The notes under the pieces were generated by a model. The model saw only the letters and a program-made list of their open reading frames with translations, had not been told where the DNA came from and made no database searches. The position numbers and the translations under genes are program-made. Of a DNA stretch of 64,000 nt, positions 34,499 to 43,580 are shown piece after piece (within the stretch, counting starts at the first letter, position 1; the number at the start of each line of letters is the position of its first letter). The DNA comes from Paenibacillus illinoisensis NBRC 15959. Lineage in GTDB: Bacteria; Bacillota; Bacilli; Paenibacillales; Paenibacillaceae. Location of the stretch: the NCBI RefSeq assembly GCF_004000925.1, contig NZ_BIME01000001.1:1054001-1118000 (forward strand), read 5' to 3'.

Positions 34499-34575
34499 AA
34501 TCAAGCCAGATGCACAGCGCCTTCTTTGGGGTAATGCATTCGTATTCCTGAATTGTTCAACAAGGAGGCACCACC

Positions 34576-34959
34576 ATGAAAATGCAATGGACCCTCATCG
34601 CAGGTCTTGTTTTTGCACTTCTTACCGGAATCTTCGCTGTTATTAATGTGGATTCCGTGCAGGTTAACCTGCTGTTTAACACGGTTCAAATCCCCCTGAT
34701 TTTGCTGATTCTGGGCTGTACCCTGATTGGTGGAATCATTGTCGGATCCTATGGCATTTTCCGTCAGTATCGATTGCAGCGTGAGAACAAGCAATTGAAA
34801 TTGCGTGTAACCGAATTGGAGAACACGGCTTCGAGCTATTCTTCACCGGGTTCCACCGCGACAATGGAAGCCTTCGAAACAACTGAAACGGATCGCTTGG
34901 CTGAGACGGATTCCATCCAGAGTCAGCAACGCAAAGGAAATTCTGCAGATTCGTTGTAA
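34576..34959 (+). CDS. LapA-domain (DUF1049) membrane protein
   Basis: 127 residues. Two membrane helices (WTLIAGLVFALLTGIFAV, residues 5-22, and IPLILLILGCTLIGGIIVG) with the DUF1049 pattern FAVINVDSVQVNLLF between them, then a cytoplasmic coiled coil (LQRENKQLKLRVTELENT) and a Ser/Thr-rich tail. The family includes LapA/YciS of E. coli, which controls LpxC turnover; a Gram-positive has no such role, so function here is unknown. CAAGGAGGCACCACC precedes the ATG. Single gene with a hairpin after it. Confidence 0.83.
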   Translation: MKMQWTLIAGLVFALLTGIFAVINVDSVQVNLLFNTVQIPLILLILGCTLIGGIIVGSYGIFRQYRLQRENKQLKLRVTELENTASSYSSPGSTATMEAFETTETDRLAETDSIQSQQRKGNSADSL

Positions 34960-34969
34960 GAAGAACAAG

Positions 34970-35028
34970 CAGCCTGCTGGCATAAGGAATGGATGTCCCA
35001 TTCGACCAGACAGGCTGTATTCTTGTTT
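34970..35028 (+). terminator. Possible terminator after the LapA-like gene
   Basis: CAGCCTG pairs with CAGGCTG around an inner AATGG/CCATT hairpin; the tail TATTCTTGTTT is only partly T-rich. Confidence 0.45.
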
Positions 35029-35059
35029 GGGAACACTGATTATGAGGAGGAATCTCTAT

Positions 35060-36100
35060 ATGAATTTTACAATTAATGAATCCTACGTCCTGGACCTTCT
35101 GAAAAGGCTGCTGGATACTCCGAGTCCAAGTGGCTACACACACCACATTATCGAGATGATCCGGGAAGAAGCACAATCATTGAATATTTCATTTGAATTA
35201 AATAACAAAGGCGGAGCGGTACTCACTTTGCCTGGGCAGGATGCCTCCAAGACTATTGGACTCAGTGCACATGTGGATACGCTAGGCGCGATGGTACGTT
35301 CCATCACTTCTTACGGTACGCTCAAACTAACCTCTGTGGGTGGATTCACCATGCACAGTATTGAAAACGAGTATTGCACGATCCACACACGGGATGGCAA
35401 AACATATACCGGTACGATTCTCTCCCTGCACCCTTCGGTTCATGTCTACCCTGATGCCCGTACCTTTGAGCGTAAGGAAAGCCATATGGAAGTTCGTATT
35501 GATGAAGTGGTTTCATCCAAGGAAGATGTTCTTGAACTCGGTATCGGCGTCGGTGACTTTATTTCTTTCGATGCACGTGCGGTTATTACGCCAAGCGGTT
35601 ATATCAAGTCACGTCATCTGGATGACAAAGCTAGTGTAGCTGCCCTTTTCGGCATTTTGGAATCTGCTTATCGGGAAGGCTGGAAACCTCTACATAACGT
35701 CTCTCTGCTTATTTCGAATTACGAAGAAGTTGGACATGGCGCCTCATATATCCCGTCCGAGATCAGTGAATTGATCGCCGTAGATATGGGGGCAATGGGT
35801 GACGATCTCAGCTGTAAAGAAACGGATGTATCCATCTGCGCCAAAGACTCCTCAGGTCCATATGACTATGACATGACGAGTCGCCTGATTGAACTTGCCA
35901 AGCAAGCAAATCTCGATTATGTCGTTGATATTTATCCTCAATACGGCTCAGATGGCAGTGCTGCCTTGCGAGGTGGAAACAACATTCGTGCTGCACTGAT
36001 TGGCCCTGGGGTACATGCGTCCCATTCGATGGAGCGCACGCACAAGGATGCCGTTCTGAATACAGCCAGACTGCTCGCTTCATACATCACAACCAAGTAA
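35060..36100 (+). CDS. M42-family metal-dependent aminopeptidase
   Basis: 346 residues from the ATG at 35060, where GAGGAGGAATCTCTAT gives the ribosome site; the upstream ATG at 35027 adds 11 residues with none. Metal and active-site features of the M42 (tetrahedral aminopeptidase/glutamyl aminopeptidase) family are clear: LSAHVDTLGAMV (His and Asp), KSRHLDDKASVAAL (bridging Asp), NYEEVGHGAS (catalytic and metal Glu), AVDMGAMGDD, and GPGVHASHSMERTH. It trims N-terminal residues of peptides in the cytoplasm, downstream of enzymes such as PepF at 32.5 kb. B. subtilis homologues are YsdC and YtoP. Confidence 0.9.
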   Translation: MNFTINESYVLDLLKRLLDTPSPSGYTHHIIEMIREEAQSLNISFELNNKGGAVLTLPGQDASKTIGLSAHVDTLGAMVRSITSYGTLKLTSVGGFTMHSIENEYCTIHTRDGKTYTGTILSLHPSVHVYPDARTFERKESHMEVRIDEVVSSKEDVLELGIGVGDFISFDARAVITPSGYIKSRHLDDKASVAALFGILESAYREGWKPLHNVSLLISNYEEVGHGASYIPSEISELIAVDMGAMGDDLSCKETDVSICAKDSSGPYDYDMTSRLIELAKQANLDYVVDIYPQYGSDGSAALRGGNNIRAALIGPGVHASHSMERTHKDAVLNTARLLASYITTK

Positions 36101-36129
36101 TCACCCTTATAAACTTCAGGAATATAGGA

Positions 36130-36173
36130 AGATGCCAGCAACAGCTCACATCGCTGTCTGGCATCTTTTTTTT
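36130..36173 (+). terminator. Terminator of the M42 peptidase gene
   Basis: AGATGCCAG and CTGGCATCT with an inner ACAG/CTGT arm, then eight T. Confidence 0.85.
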
Positions 36174-36206
36174 ACCCTATCATGTTCTCCTAACTGGACA
36201 TCTACC

Positions 36207-37145
36207 TTAATCAGCCTGCTCCACATACTGACGATATTGCTGCTCGATTTGGGTTACTTCCCTCTCATGATCACGAATTTCATTTTTTAACACATGTAAT
36301 GTACGACGGACGGTAAGACGGCCATCCTCCACCTGGGATTCGGCTTTTCGGATTTTGTCTTGCACCATCCAATCCACAAAGAGATTATCGAAGAAATAAT
36401 CTGCAAAGGATAATAATCCCCCAAGCTCCAGATCAGCGTGTACTGCCATTTTCACATCTTCAAGCTCCTTCTGGAATCGCTTCAAATGTCTTCCCGCTTC
36501 CGTTAAGGCAGATTGAGCGTCATCCATACGACCGCGTTTGATATGAGTGGATATCATACCTCCGCCCATCATGTCGTATATTCCCCAATTCCCTGCAGAC
36601 TTGAGCGCATCCCCCGCACGGCCCAGTGCACTGAGCAGGCGTTCTCCTTCGCGGTCTGCCTCCTTAAGTTCCTTCATTTCTCCGCGTAAATGCTCCAGAT
36701 CCTCTGCCAATTGCCTAAGTTCATCGTGATTCGCCAGCAGTTGATTTTCCTTTTTGCCCCACAGCACCTTGTAATCATTTTCCCAGAATCGATATTTACT
36801 CTGCTCATCCAGTTCGCGCTGCACTTCTTTCCTCTGCTCATGAATGTCTTGTAACATTTGGCATGCTGTATCATACCCAGCCTTACTCTCCATTAATTCG
36901 AGTTCTTCCTTCTCCAGCTTCTCCTGCTTTTTGCCAATCAAATTATAGAAAAATGCAGATAAGGTCATGCCATTCAGCCGGTCCACATCATTCTGCTCCT
37001 TCTGGAGATGCTCCAGGCGCCGCTGTACTTTCGCCTTCCACTCGGCTTCTTCCTGGTTCAACTTCTCCAGGCGATTGTTCCATTTCTCGTAAATTCTCCC
37101 CTTTTCCTTGAGCACAGCCAGTTGTTCATTCAATTCTTTGTACAT
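36207..37145 (-). CDS. Coiled-coil protein of unknown function
   Basis: 312 residues, nearly all helical coiled coil. Examples are KWNNRLEKLNQEEAEWKAKV, VDRLNGMTLSAFFYNLIGKK and DHEREVTQIEQQYRQYVEQ. Two more structured islands stand out: SAFFYNLIGKKQEKLEKEE at about residue 60, and AGNWGIYDMMGGGMISTHIK at about 190, a Gly/Met-rich helical hairpin. No signal peptide or nucleotide-binding motif. It is unlike known families to me; relatives may be annotated as hypothetical or FlxA/SMC-like. The start is odd: GGAG lies 15 bases before the ATG at 37145. A GTG at 37169 is in frame but has no ribosome site. Confidence 0.75.
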   Translation of the reverse strand: MYKELNEQLAVLKEKGRIYEKWNNRLEKLNQEEAEWKAKVQRRLEHLQKEQNDVDRLNGMTLSAFFYNLIGKKQEKLEKEELELMESKAGYDTACQMLQDIHEQRKEVQRELDEQSKYRFWENDYKVLWGKKENQLLANHDELRQLAEDLEHLRGEMKELKEADREGERLLSALGRAGDALKSAGNWGIYDMMGGGMISTHIKRGRMDDAQSALTEAGRHLKRFQKELEDVKMAVHADLELGGLLSFADYFFDNLFVDWMVQDKIRKAESQVEDGRLTVRRTLHVLKNEIRDHEREVTQIEQQYRQYVEQAD

Positions 37146-37223
37146 AAATGTGGTGTTCTCTCCTTTCACTGGAATTATTTCCTTACTACTTACAACGTAA
37201 TGGATATGGCTAACGTTTCATAT

Positions 37224-37284
37224 AAAAAAATCGCCATCCTTCAAAACAAGGCCTTAAGCCCTATTTTAAAGGATGACGATTTGT
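37224..37284 (-). terminator. Terminator of the ABC-F gene
   Basis: On the minus strand AAATCGTCATCCTT pairs with AAGGATGGCGATTT (one mismatch), followed by a T run. Confidence 0.75.
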
Positions 37285-37293
37285 ACTTTTTGA

Positions 37294-39225
37294 TTAGGAT
37301 TTGCTTTTCTCAATCTGCTCTGCAAGCTCATTCAGGAACGTCCAACGTTCCATCAGTTCTTCCAGATGACGCTCTGCTTCAGCCTGCTCTGCCATGAGTT
37401 CCTGCAAACGGGCTGAATCACTGAAGGATTCCTCCATCGCCGTGTTGATCCGCGCAAGGTTAGCCTCCGCTTTCTCAATATTCTCGTCGATCTGATCATA
37501 CTCCCGTTGTTCCTTGAAGCTAAACTTCAGCTTCGGCTTGGCCGTAGATGCAGCAGGCTTAACCTCATCTGTTTTTGCTTTTTTCGCTGCTGACCCAATA
37601 TCGCCCACCTGAGAAGCTCCCGGTGCATTCTTCAGCATCCATTCGGCATACTCACTGTAGTCGCCAACATGTACCCGGATGGCTCCATTGCCCTCGAAGG
37701 CCAGCACCTTATCCACTGTACGGTCCAGGAAATAGCGATCATGGGAGACAACGAAAACAACACCCGGGAAGTCATCCAGGTAATCTTCGAGTACCGCCAG
37801 CGTCTGAATATCCAGATCGTTCGTTGGCTCATCCAGCAGCAATACATTGGGCGCAGCCATCAATATACGCAGCAGATATAGACGACGTTTCTCCCCACCT
37901 GACAGACGGGATATTGGCGTCCACTGCGACGCAGGAGTAAAGAGAAACCGCTCCAGCATCTGGGCTGCCGTGATCAGGGATCCATCCGCCGTCCGTACAT
38001 TCTCGGCCACTTCCTTGATATATTCTATGACACGCAGAGATTCATTCATCTCCTGATGCTCTTGCGTGAAATAGCCCAGATTAACGGTAGGACCGAGGAC
38101 GACTTCTCCAGCATCCGGTTCCAATTTGCCTGAGATCAGCTGCAGCAGAGTCGATTTACCACTGCCATTCGGACCCACGATACCTACCCGGTCACCAGGC
38201 ACGGCGATATAGTTCAGGTCCTCAATTAATTTGCGTCCACCTGCGGATTTGGATAAGTGCTCAATCTCCAGAATCTTCTTGCCCAAACGAGTAGAGCCTA
38301 CCGAAACCTCCAATGAGCCAGAGCGATTCGGCCCCTGTTGATCCTTGAGCTGTTCGAAACGGTCAATTCTTGCTTTTTGTTTTGTGGTCCGCGCCTTGGC
38401 CCCGCGACGGATCCAGGCAAGCTCTGTACGGAGCAGGTTTTGCCGTTTTTGCTCTGAGGCTGATTCGCGCTCTTCCCGCTCTGCCTTAAGTTCAAGGAAG
38501 CGGGTGTAGTTTGCTTCATAACGGAACAAACGCCCATGATCCAGCTCCAGCATCACATTCGCCACACGATCCAGGAAGTAGCGATCATGCGTAATCATGA
38601 GGAGTGCACCACGACGTTTTTGCAGATATTGCTCCAGCCAAACGACAGAATCATTATCGATATGGTTCGTCGGCTCATCCAGAATAAGAAGCTCACAGGG
38701 GTGAATCAGCGCAGACGCTAAAGCCACCCTCTTGCGTTGTCCTCCGGACAATGTCCCCATTAGCGCGTCAAATTGACGGATACCCAGTTTGGACAGAATG
38801 CTTTTGGCTTCACTTTCCATCTGCCAGGTCTGAAGCTGCTCCATCTGTTGATTCAGACGCAATAACCGCTCTTGCAAGGCAGGATCGGATGGGTTCAATT
38901 CCAACAGTTCCATCGTCTCCGTGTATTCACGCACTGTTTTCATCTCTGGGCTATCGCCCTCGAATACTTGCTGCAGTACGGTATTGTCAGGGTTAAACTC
39001 AGGATTCTGCGCCAAAAACTGAATACGGACATCATTTCCGATGGCAATCTGCCCCTCATCAGCCGGTTCCATGCCTGCAATTACACGCAGAAACGTGGAC
39101 TTTCCCGTTCCGTTTACGCCAACGACGCCGATCTTATCCTGATCTCCCATGCCAAACGAGGCGTCCTTGAACAATATTTTTTCGCCATAGCTTTTTGAAA
39201 TTTGCTCTACCGTCATTATGTTCAT
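37294..39225 (-). CDS. ABC-F ATPase, YfmR/Uup-like
   Basis: 643 residues. Two ATP-binding cassettes and no membrane span. Cassette 1: Walker A GVNGTGKST, signature LSGGQRKRVAL, LLILDEPTNHID. Cassette 2: GPNGSGKST, LSGGEKRRLYLL, LLLDEPTNDLD. Between them is the Arg/Lys-rich linker (RTELAWIRRGAKARTTKQKA) that enters the ribosome. After residue 545 there is a charged linker and a Uup-type coiled coil (EQREYDQIDENIEKAEANL). This domain set matches YfmR/Uup rather than EttA or antibiotic-resistance ABC-F proteins. Such proteins relieve ribosomes stalled on proline- or acidic-rich stretches, overlapping EF-P. The ATG at 39225 has only a weak ribosome site; ATG 39216 is possible. Confidence 0.9.
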   Translation of the reverse strand: MNIMTVEQISKSYGEKILFKDASFGMGDQDKIGVVGVNGTGKSTFLRVIAGMEPADEGQIAIGNDVRIQFLAQNPEFNPDNTVLQQVFEGDSPEMKTVREYTETMELLELNPSDPALQERLLRLNQQMEQLQTWQMESEAKSILSKLGIRQFDALMGTLSGGQRKRVALASALIHPCELLILDEPTNHIDNDSVVWLEQYLQKRRGALLMITHDRYFLDRVANVMLELDHGRLFRYEANYTRFLELKAEREERESASEQKRQNLLRTELAWIRRGAKARTTKQKARIDRFEQLKDQQGPNRSGSLEVSVGSTRLGKKILEIEHLSKSAGGRKLIEDLNYIAVPGDRVGIVGPNGSGKSTLLQLISGKLEPDAGEVVLGPTVNLGYFTQEHQEMNESLRVIEYIKEVAENVRTADGSLITAAQMLERFLFTPASQWTPISRLSGGEKRRLYLLRILMAAPNVLLLDEPTNDLDIQTLAVLEDYLDDFPGVVFVVSHDRYFLDRTVDKVLAFEGNGAIRVHVGDYSEYAEWMLKNAPGASQVGDIGSAAKKAKTDEVKPAASTAKPKLKFSFKEQREYDQIDENIEKAEANLARINTAMEESFSDSARLQELMAEQAEAERHLEELMERWTFLNELAEQIEKSKS

Positions 39226-39292
39226 TGCTCGTTACCCACTTCTCTGTAAATTGAGATTCAACAGTCTCTTGATTCCATACTCATGATGATAC

Positions 39293-39871
39293 TTATACTT
39301 GTAAAAAAGAACGACAACCGTCCAGAAATAGTGCCGCTGCAAAAGCAATCCGTTTATTCAGATCTTCCTCATTGAACTCCGGATTCAGCATAATATCCAT
39401 CTTCAATCGATCCAAAATCCCGATATAGGCTTCTGCCAAAAGCACAGGCTCAGGTACACTTGCACTTTTCAGCACCTCACACACCATGCTCATATACTCA
39501 TTCATAAAGGCCTTCATGAATTTCATTAGATCCGGATCGTTATTAGGTGCCATAAAAAACAGCTTCGTATGATTGCGCCGCTCGTAATAATAAGTCAGGT
39601 GCGTCTTGGCGATTGCGCCAAGCTTCTCACCTGTATTCTCCTGAGATTTCAAGGCATAATCAAGCCTGCTGATAAAACTGTTACAGTCCCGCTTGGAAAC
39701 CGCGACGAATAGTTGTTCCTTGCTCTTGAAATATAAATAAATGGTGCCTTTTGCAATGCCAGCTTCTTCAGCAATATCGGACATTTTCGTCTCATAAAAT
39801 CCTTTTGATCCAAAAATACCATAAGCCGCATCCAAAATAGCCTCCGACTTGTCTCCCTGCACAGTGCTCAC
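39293..39871 (-). CDS. TetR-family transcriptional regulator
   Basis: 192 residues from the GTG at 39871 (GGGAGGGAG upstream); the longer frame would overlap the DUF92 gene. The N-terminal helix-turn-helix is textbook: KSEAILDAAYGIFGSKGFYE, then IAEEAGIAKGTIYLYFKSKE. The ligand domain (residues about 60-190) is not matched to a known ligand. It starts 13 bases past the stop of the DUF92 gene, so the two are probably co-transcribed; the ABC-F gene follows 67 bases on. TetR proteins commonly control neighbouring transport genes, but no clear target stands out. Confidence 0.88.
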   Translation of the reverse strand: MSTVQGDKSEAILDAAYGIFGSKGFYETKMSDIAEEAGIAKGTIYLYFKSKEQLFVAVSKRDCNSFISRLDYALKSQENTGEKLGAIAKTHLTYYYERRNHTKLFFMAPNNDPDLMKFMKAFMNEYMSMVCEVLKSASVPEPVLLAEAYIGILDRLKMDIMLNPEFNEEDLNKRIAFAAALFLDGCRSFLQV

Positions 39872-39884
39872 TTGCACTCCCTCC

Positions 39885-40694
39885 CTACAGCGCCAAAATA
39901 ATACCCAAACCGATAGCCACACATCCTCCGATCACCGAACTCAGCACGTTGACCAGATCGTTGCTCATCCATGTCCAGCCTCGTGCGCGAACGGTCTTGT
40001 GGCCACAGTGTTCACTGACCTCAACTTCACGGCCGCATTCAGTACAACGATACATCAACTGGACTGTTGCTCCAAGGTAGGAATCGGCAAATGCTCCAGC
40101 CAATCCACCTACAAGACCAACACACGTCCAGCTCAGAAATCCGAGCGTTTCAAAGTCCGCGATCCAAGAAAAGAAAAATGCCCCTGCTCCAATTAATGCT
40201 CCGCCTATTGCCGCCGCTGTTGTCCCAAGTAACGACACACCACCGGAAGCGCCCGGAGTCAGCACCCTCCAACTCACCACGGAACGTGGCGGCTTACGGC
40301 TCAGGCTTCCGAGTTCGGTAGCCCAGGTATCGGATGTTACGGTTGCCATTACACCAATGAAAGCATAGATCCAGGCCGGATGTGGAAATATCCAGTATCC
40401 CAAACATAGAAGCATGCCCATTCCGCCGTTGGCAAACACTTGCCCTGCATCCCGATTGCCTGTCTTGGCATACGATTTCTCCAGCTCCTGCTTGCGTTCC
40501 TTACGATACTTGGACAACAAGGTTGAAGTTATGAAAAACAACAGCAGTGTGCCAAACCAAAACAAGTTGCCTGCCCCGTAATAGATCGTTCCCATCAACA
40601 CAGCTGCCAAGCAACCGGACAGGGTTAGCGACTTCTTCGCGTAGGCTGCACCCGCCACAATAAAAGCGCATACGGCGCCGATAATCCAGTCCAT
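39885..40694 (-). CDS. DUF92 (TMEM19-like) membrane protein with a Cys/His cluster
   Basis: 269 residues and six to seven membrane helices. Family stretches are LTLSGCLAAVLMGTIYYGAG, GNRDAGQVFANGGMGMLL, TVTSDTWATELGSLS and LLGTTAAAIGG. DUF92 includes plant VTE6 (phytyl-phosphate kinase) and mammalian TMEM19, so a CTP-dependent prenyl-phosphate kinase role is possible but unproven in bacteria. An insert at about residues 220-240 has YRCTECGREVEVSEHCGHKT, a CxxC plus CxH set that could hold zinc. Start ATG 40694 has AGGAG spaced 5; the upstream ATG at 40718 does not. Confidence 0.82.
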   Translation of the reverse strand: MDWIIGAVCAFIVAGAAYAKKSLTLSGCLAAVLMGTIYYGAGNLFWFGTLLLFFITSTLLSKYRKERKQELEKSYAKTGNRDAGQVFANGGMGMLLCLGYWIFPHPAWIYAFIGVMATVTSDTWATELGSLSRKPPRSVVSWRVLTPGASGGVSLLGTTAAAIGGALIGAGAFFFSWIADFETLGFLSWTCVGLVGGLAGAFADSYLGATVQLMYRCTECGREVEVSEHCGHKTVRARGWTWMSNDLVNVLSSVIGGCVAIGLGIILAL

Positions 40695-40807
40695 AATCTC
40701 TCCTGCATGTGGCAGCATCTATGGTCCACATGACGTTTATGTTATTTTTGAAATTCAATTATACCACGGTTTGAGCCCAATGCCGAAACTCCCGTTGCAG
40801 GCATGAC

Positions 40808-40847
40808 AAAAACCTGATCCGGCAGCATAGTAAGCTGCGAATCAGGT
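40808..40847 (-). terminator. Terminator of the sulfotransferase-ABC operon
   Basis: On the minus strand ACCTGAT/ATCAGGT and GCAGC/GCTGC arms with small internal mismatches are followed by TTTTTG, 70 bases past the permease stop. Confidence 0.75.
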
Positions 40848-40919
40848 CTGCTAGATGAAATATAATTGATCGAAACTGCCCTTTTATAACAATCATCGCG
40901 TCGTCCGCTTCGCACGGTG

Positions 40920-41693
40920 TCAGCCTCTCTTGACCCCGCCGATGACACCATACCGATACAATACACGGCGACCAAACCAGTTGAACAAACGATCCGTGAG
41001 AAAACCCATGAATCCCAAGGAGATGAGACCAACAAAAATCCAGTCCGTCCGGAAAAATAACCGTGAATTCCAGATCAGATAACCTACGCCTTCATTAGAA
41101 GCAATCATCTCTGCACCGATAATGGCCATATAGGAAGTTCCCATCGCCAATCGAATACCTGTGAAAATGTATGGGGTCGTAGCAGGGACAACCACATGCA
41201 GCAAAATCTGCCACTCATTCGCGCCCATACTGCGGGCTGAACGAATCTTATCCTCTTCAATGGACAGGACACCCGTCAGTGTATTCAGTACAACAATGAA
41301 AAATGTCGCATACATGATCAGTGCAATCTTGGACTGTTCCCCAATGCCAAACCAGACCAGGAACAATGTAATGAAAGCAATCGGCGGGATAAATCGAATA
41401 AAATTAAGGAAGGGTTCGGCAAACAGACGGATGATGTGAACCTTGCCGATAAGCAGCCCTACCGGAATGGCAATGACACTTCCCAGCACCCATCCGGCCA
41501 GTACACGTGTGAAGCTGATCCCGATATACTGCATGAGTGTGCCATCCGCAATTAATTCGCGAGCACCCTGCACAGTATCCCATGGACCAGGAATCACGTC
41601 CGGCCCGTAGAGCAATGCACCAAGCTGCCATATCAGAATGACTGTAACCCACAATATCGGTACAGACACCCACTTTTTCTCCAACCATTTCAT
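40920..41693 (-). CDS. ABC transporter permease, SsuC/TauC type
   Basis: 257 residues, six membrane helices. The EAA loop that docks to the ATPase is visible as SMGANEWQILLHVVVPATTP at about residues 157-176. SFTRVLAGWVLGSVIAIPVG and NFIRFIPPIAFITLFLVWFG are typical of SsuC/TauC. It forms the channel for sulfonates, taurine, nitrate or similar small anions and esters. ATG 41693 has GAGGTG spaced 9; a GTG at 41705 is the alternative. It follows the ATPase gene by 17 bases and is the last gene of the operon. Confidence 0.9.
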   Translation of the reverse strand: MKWLEKKWVSVPILWVTVILIWQLGALLYGPDVIPGPWDTVQGARELIADGTLMQYIGISFTRVLAGWVLGSVIAIPVGLLIGKVHIIRLFAEPFLNFIRFIPPIAFITLFLVWFGIGEQSKIALIMYATFFIVVLNTLTGVLSIEEDKIRSARSMGANEWQILLHVVVPATTPYIFTGIRLAMGTSYMAIIGAEMIASNEGVGYLIWNSRLFFRTDWIFVGLISLGFMGFLTDRLFNWFGRRVLYRYGVIGGVKRG

Positions 41694-41710
41694 GGTCCAG
41701 ATCACCTCAG

Positions 41711-42487
41711 TTATTCTTCAAAATGGCTTTGAATCTGATCGTACAGGCTATTGAATTCAGCCGAAGCAATATTTCTCGGATAAGACTGAACGTTATGGTA
41801 AATGTCCGTTATATTCGACGAAGGTCCCACTGACATGATTCCGATCCGTTCACCGAGCAATAGAGCCTCCTGAATGTCATGGGTAACAAAAATAACGGTC
41901 TTATGTGTTTCCCTCCAGATATTCACCAGTTCCTTCTGCATGACTCTTCGAGTCATGGCATCCAGCGCACCGAAAGGTTCATCCATGAGCAGAATCTCGG
42001 AGTCATTGGCGAGCACCCGCGCCAGTTGTACCCGCTGCTTCATGCCTCCCGACAGCTCCTTCGGATACTTCCCTTCATGTCCTCCCAACCCCACGAGCTG
42101 AATGTATCGGTCCGAAATCGTACGGCGTTCAGATTTGGGCACCTTGGACATCCGAAGTCCGAATTCAACATTTTCCCTTACGGTAAGCCACGGAAAGAGT
42201 GAGGAATCCGCCTGTTGGAACACCATCGCACGATCCCTTCCAGGTCTGTCAATCTCCTTGTTATTCACTTTAAGCTGTCCGCCCGACTTGGAGATAAAAC
42301 CGGCAATCATATTAAGTAACGTTGATTTTCCGCAGCCGCTGGGACCAAGCAGAACGAAGAATTCGCCGCCCTTGATCACCAGATCAACATCCTTGATAAT
42401 GTAATGCACTTCTCCATTGGTTGGAGCGTTGTAGGTCTTTCGAAGCTGTTCAATATGAATCGAGTGACGATCTGCGGGTAAGGACAT
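41711..42487 (-). CDS. ABC transporter ATP-binding protein, SsuB/TauB type
   Basis: 258 residues. Walker A LLGPSGCGKSTLLN (about residue 46), Q-loop FQQADSSLFPW, signature LSGGMKQRVQLARVLA, Walker B ILLMDEPFGALD and the switch His in FVTHDIQEALLL. The short Q-loop and the general style put it with SsuB, TauB and NrtD. GGAGGTGTCC precedes the ATG. It lies 25 bases after the binding-protein gene and powers import with the permease downstream. Confidence 0.92.
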   Translation of the reverse strand: MSLPADRHSIHIEQLRKTYNAPTNGEVHYIIKDVDLVIKGGEFFVLLGPSGCGKSTLLNMIAGFISKSGGQLKVNNKEIDRPGRDRAMVFQQADSSLFPWLTVRENVEFGLRMSKVPKSERRTISDRYIQLVGLGGHEGKYPKELSGGMKQRVQLARVLANDSEILLMDEPFGALDAMTRRVMQKELVNIWRETHKTVIFVTHDIQEALLLGERIGIMSVGPSSNITDIYHNVQSYPRNIASAEFNSLYDQIQSHFEE

Positions 42488-42512
42488 AAGGACACCTCCA
42501 GTACGTTTTGGG

Positions 42513-43541
42513 TTATTCGGTATATGTTACTTTATCCGGCAATGCCTGTTTCAGAAGTGCCAGGTTTAACTTGTCTTTGAGATCAAAATCCTGCTCAATG
42601 ATTCCGTTATCCACCATGTATTGCTTTTGTCCCGCCAAACTATCATAAGCTTCCTGGGTAAAGCCAACGACCCACGGATTGATGGGAAGATCCTTCAAAG
42701 TTGCTTCCTTGGGCTGTTTTGTCTCCTTGTACATTAGATCCGCTACCTCATCAGGATGAGCTTGGGCATATGTTGAAGCTTGATCCAGCGCCACAAGAAA
42801 TCCCTTTACCGTTTCCGGATTCGCTTCAATGAATTCATTGCTTGCAACCAATCCCATGCCAAGCCTTACCGGAGTCTGGGACATATCTGTCAGCTGGTGC
42901 ACGCCTTCGAGCGTATCGAACTTGTCGGTTAATGCAGATCCGATAACCCAAGTGGCATCCAGTTCCCCTTGCTTCAATGCAATATAGGACTCATCGAAGG
43001 CCCCTTGCCCAATCTGCTTCACATCACCAAGCGCAAGCCCCTGATCCTTCAAATACTCATCCCACAGATAAGGAATGAATGTTCCTCGAATAAAGCTTAC
43101 GCTCTTGCCCTTCAAGTCTGCACCCGTCTGGATCTCCTCCTTGGCATACAGCTTCCATGCAGCTGCTGCTTCATCCGTTGTCTGACCCGCAGAAGCGATG
43201 ATCGAATAATCCCCTTTGGCCAGAGCGTTCAACACCGGGAAGTCAGCACCATAGGCAATGTCGACCTGTTTGATAAACAGTGCATTCACGCCTTCTGCCG
43301 GAGAACCAAACGTGATACTCTCTGCATCAATGCCTTGGCTTTCAAAGAACCCTTTGGCAATGGCTACCCTGAACGTCGGGTTTGTGCTCGTATCCGCTAT
43401 GCGGATCTTTATCTTGGCGGCACTACCTGCGGAGCCGCCTTTCGCTTCGGACACCGTTCCGTTTGAAGAACATCCGGAGATGATAAAAGTTATGGAGAGG
43501 AGCAGCAGGAATGCTCCCTTTAAAATGGCTGTTTTTTTCAC
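42513..43541 (-). CDS. Sulfonate/sulfate-ester ABC transporter binding lipoprotein, SsuA-like
   Basis: 342 residues. A lipoprotein signal (AILKGAFLLLLSITFIISGC, Cys at about residue 24) is followed by a NMT1/SsuA-type binding domain: TNPTFRVAIAKGFFESQGID, SPAEGVNALFIKQVDIAYG, ELDATWVIGSALTD and NPWVVGFTQEAYDSLAGQK. Start GTG 43541 has GGGGTG spaced 6 bases. The protein captures substrate outside the cell for the SsuB/SsuC-like pair. Fold class is firm; the ligand (alkyl or aryl sulfonate, sulfate ester, or another anion) is suggested by the sulfotransferase neighbour, not by sequence. Confidence 0.89.
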   Translation of the reverse strand: MKKTAILKGAFLLLLSITFIISGCSSNGTVSEAKGGSAGSAAKIKIRIADTSTNPTFRVAIAKGFFESQGIDAESITFGSPAEGVNALFIKQVDIAYGADFPVLNALAKGDYSIIASAGQTTDEAAAAWKLYAKEEIQTGADLKGKSVSFIRGTFIPYLWDEYLKDQGLALGDVKQIGQGAFDESYIALKQGELDATWVIGSALTDKFDTLEGVHQLTDMSQTPVRLGMGLVASNEFIEANPETVKGFLVALDQASTYAQAHPDEVADLMYKETKQPKEATLKDLPINPWVVGFTQEAYDSLAGQKQYMVDNGIIEQDFDLKDKLNLALLKQALPDKVTYTE

Positions 43542-43580
43542 AACATGCACCCCGTTCAATCAATTTATCCTCGGCTACCG

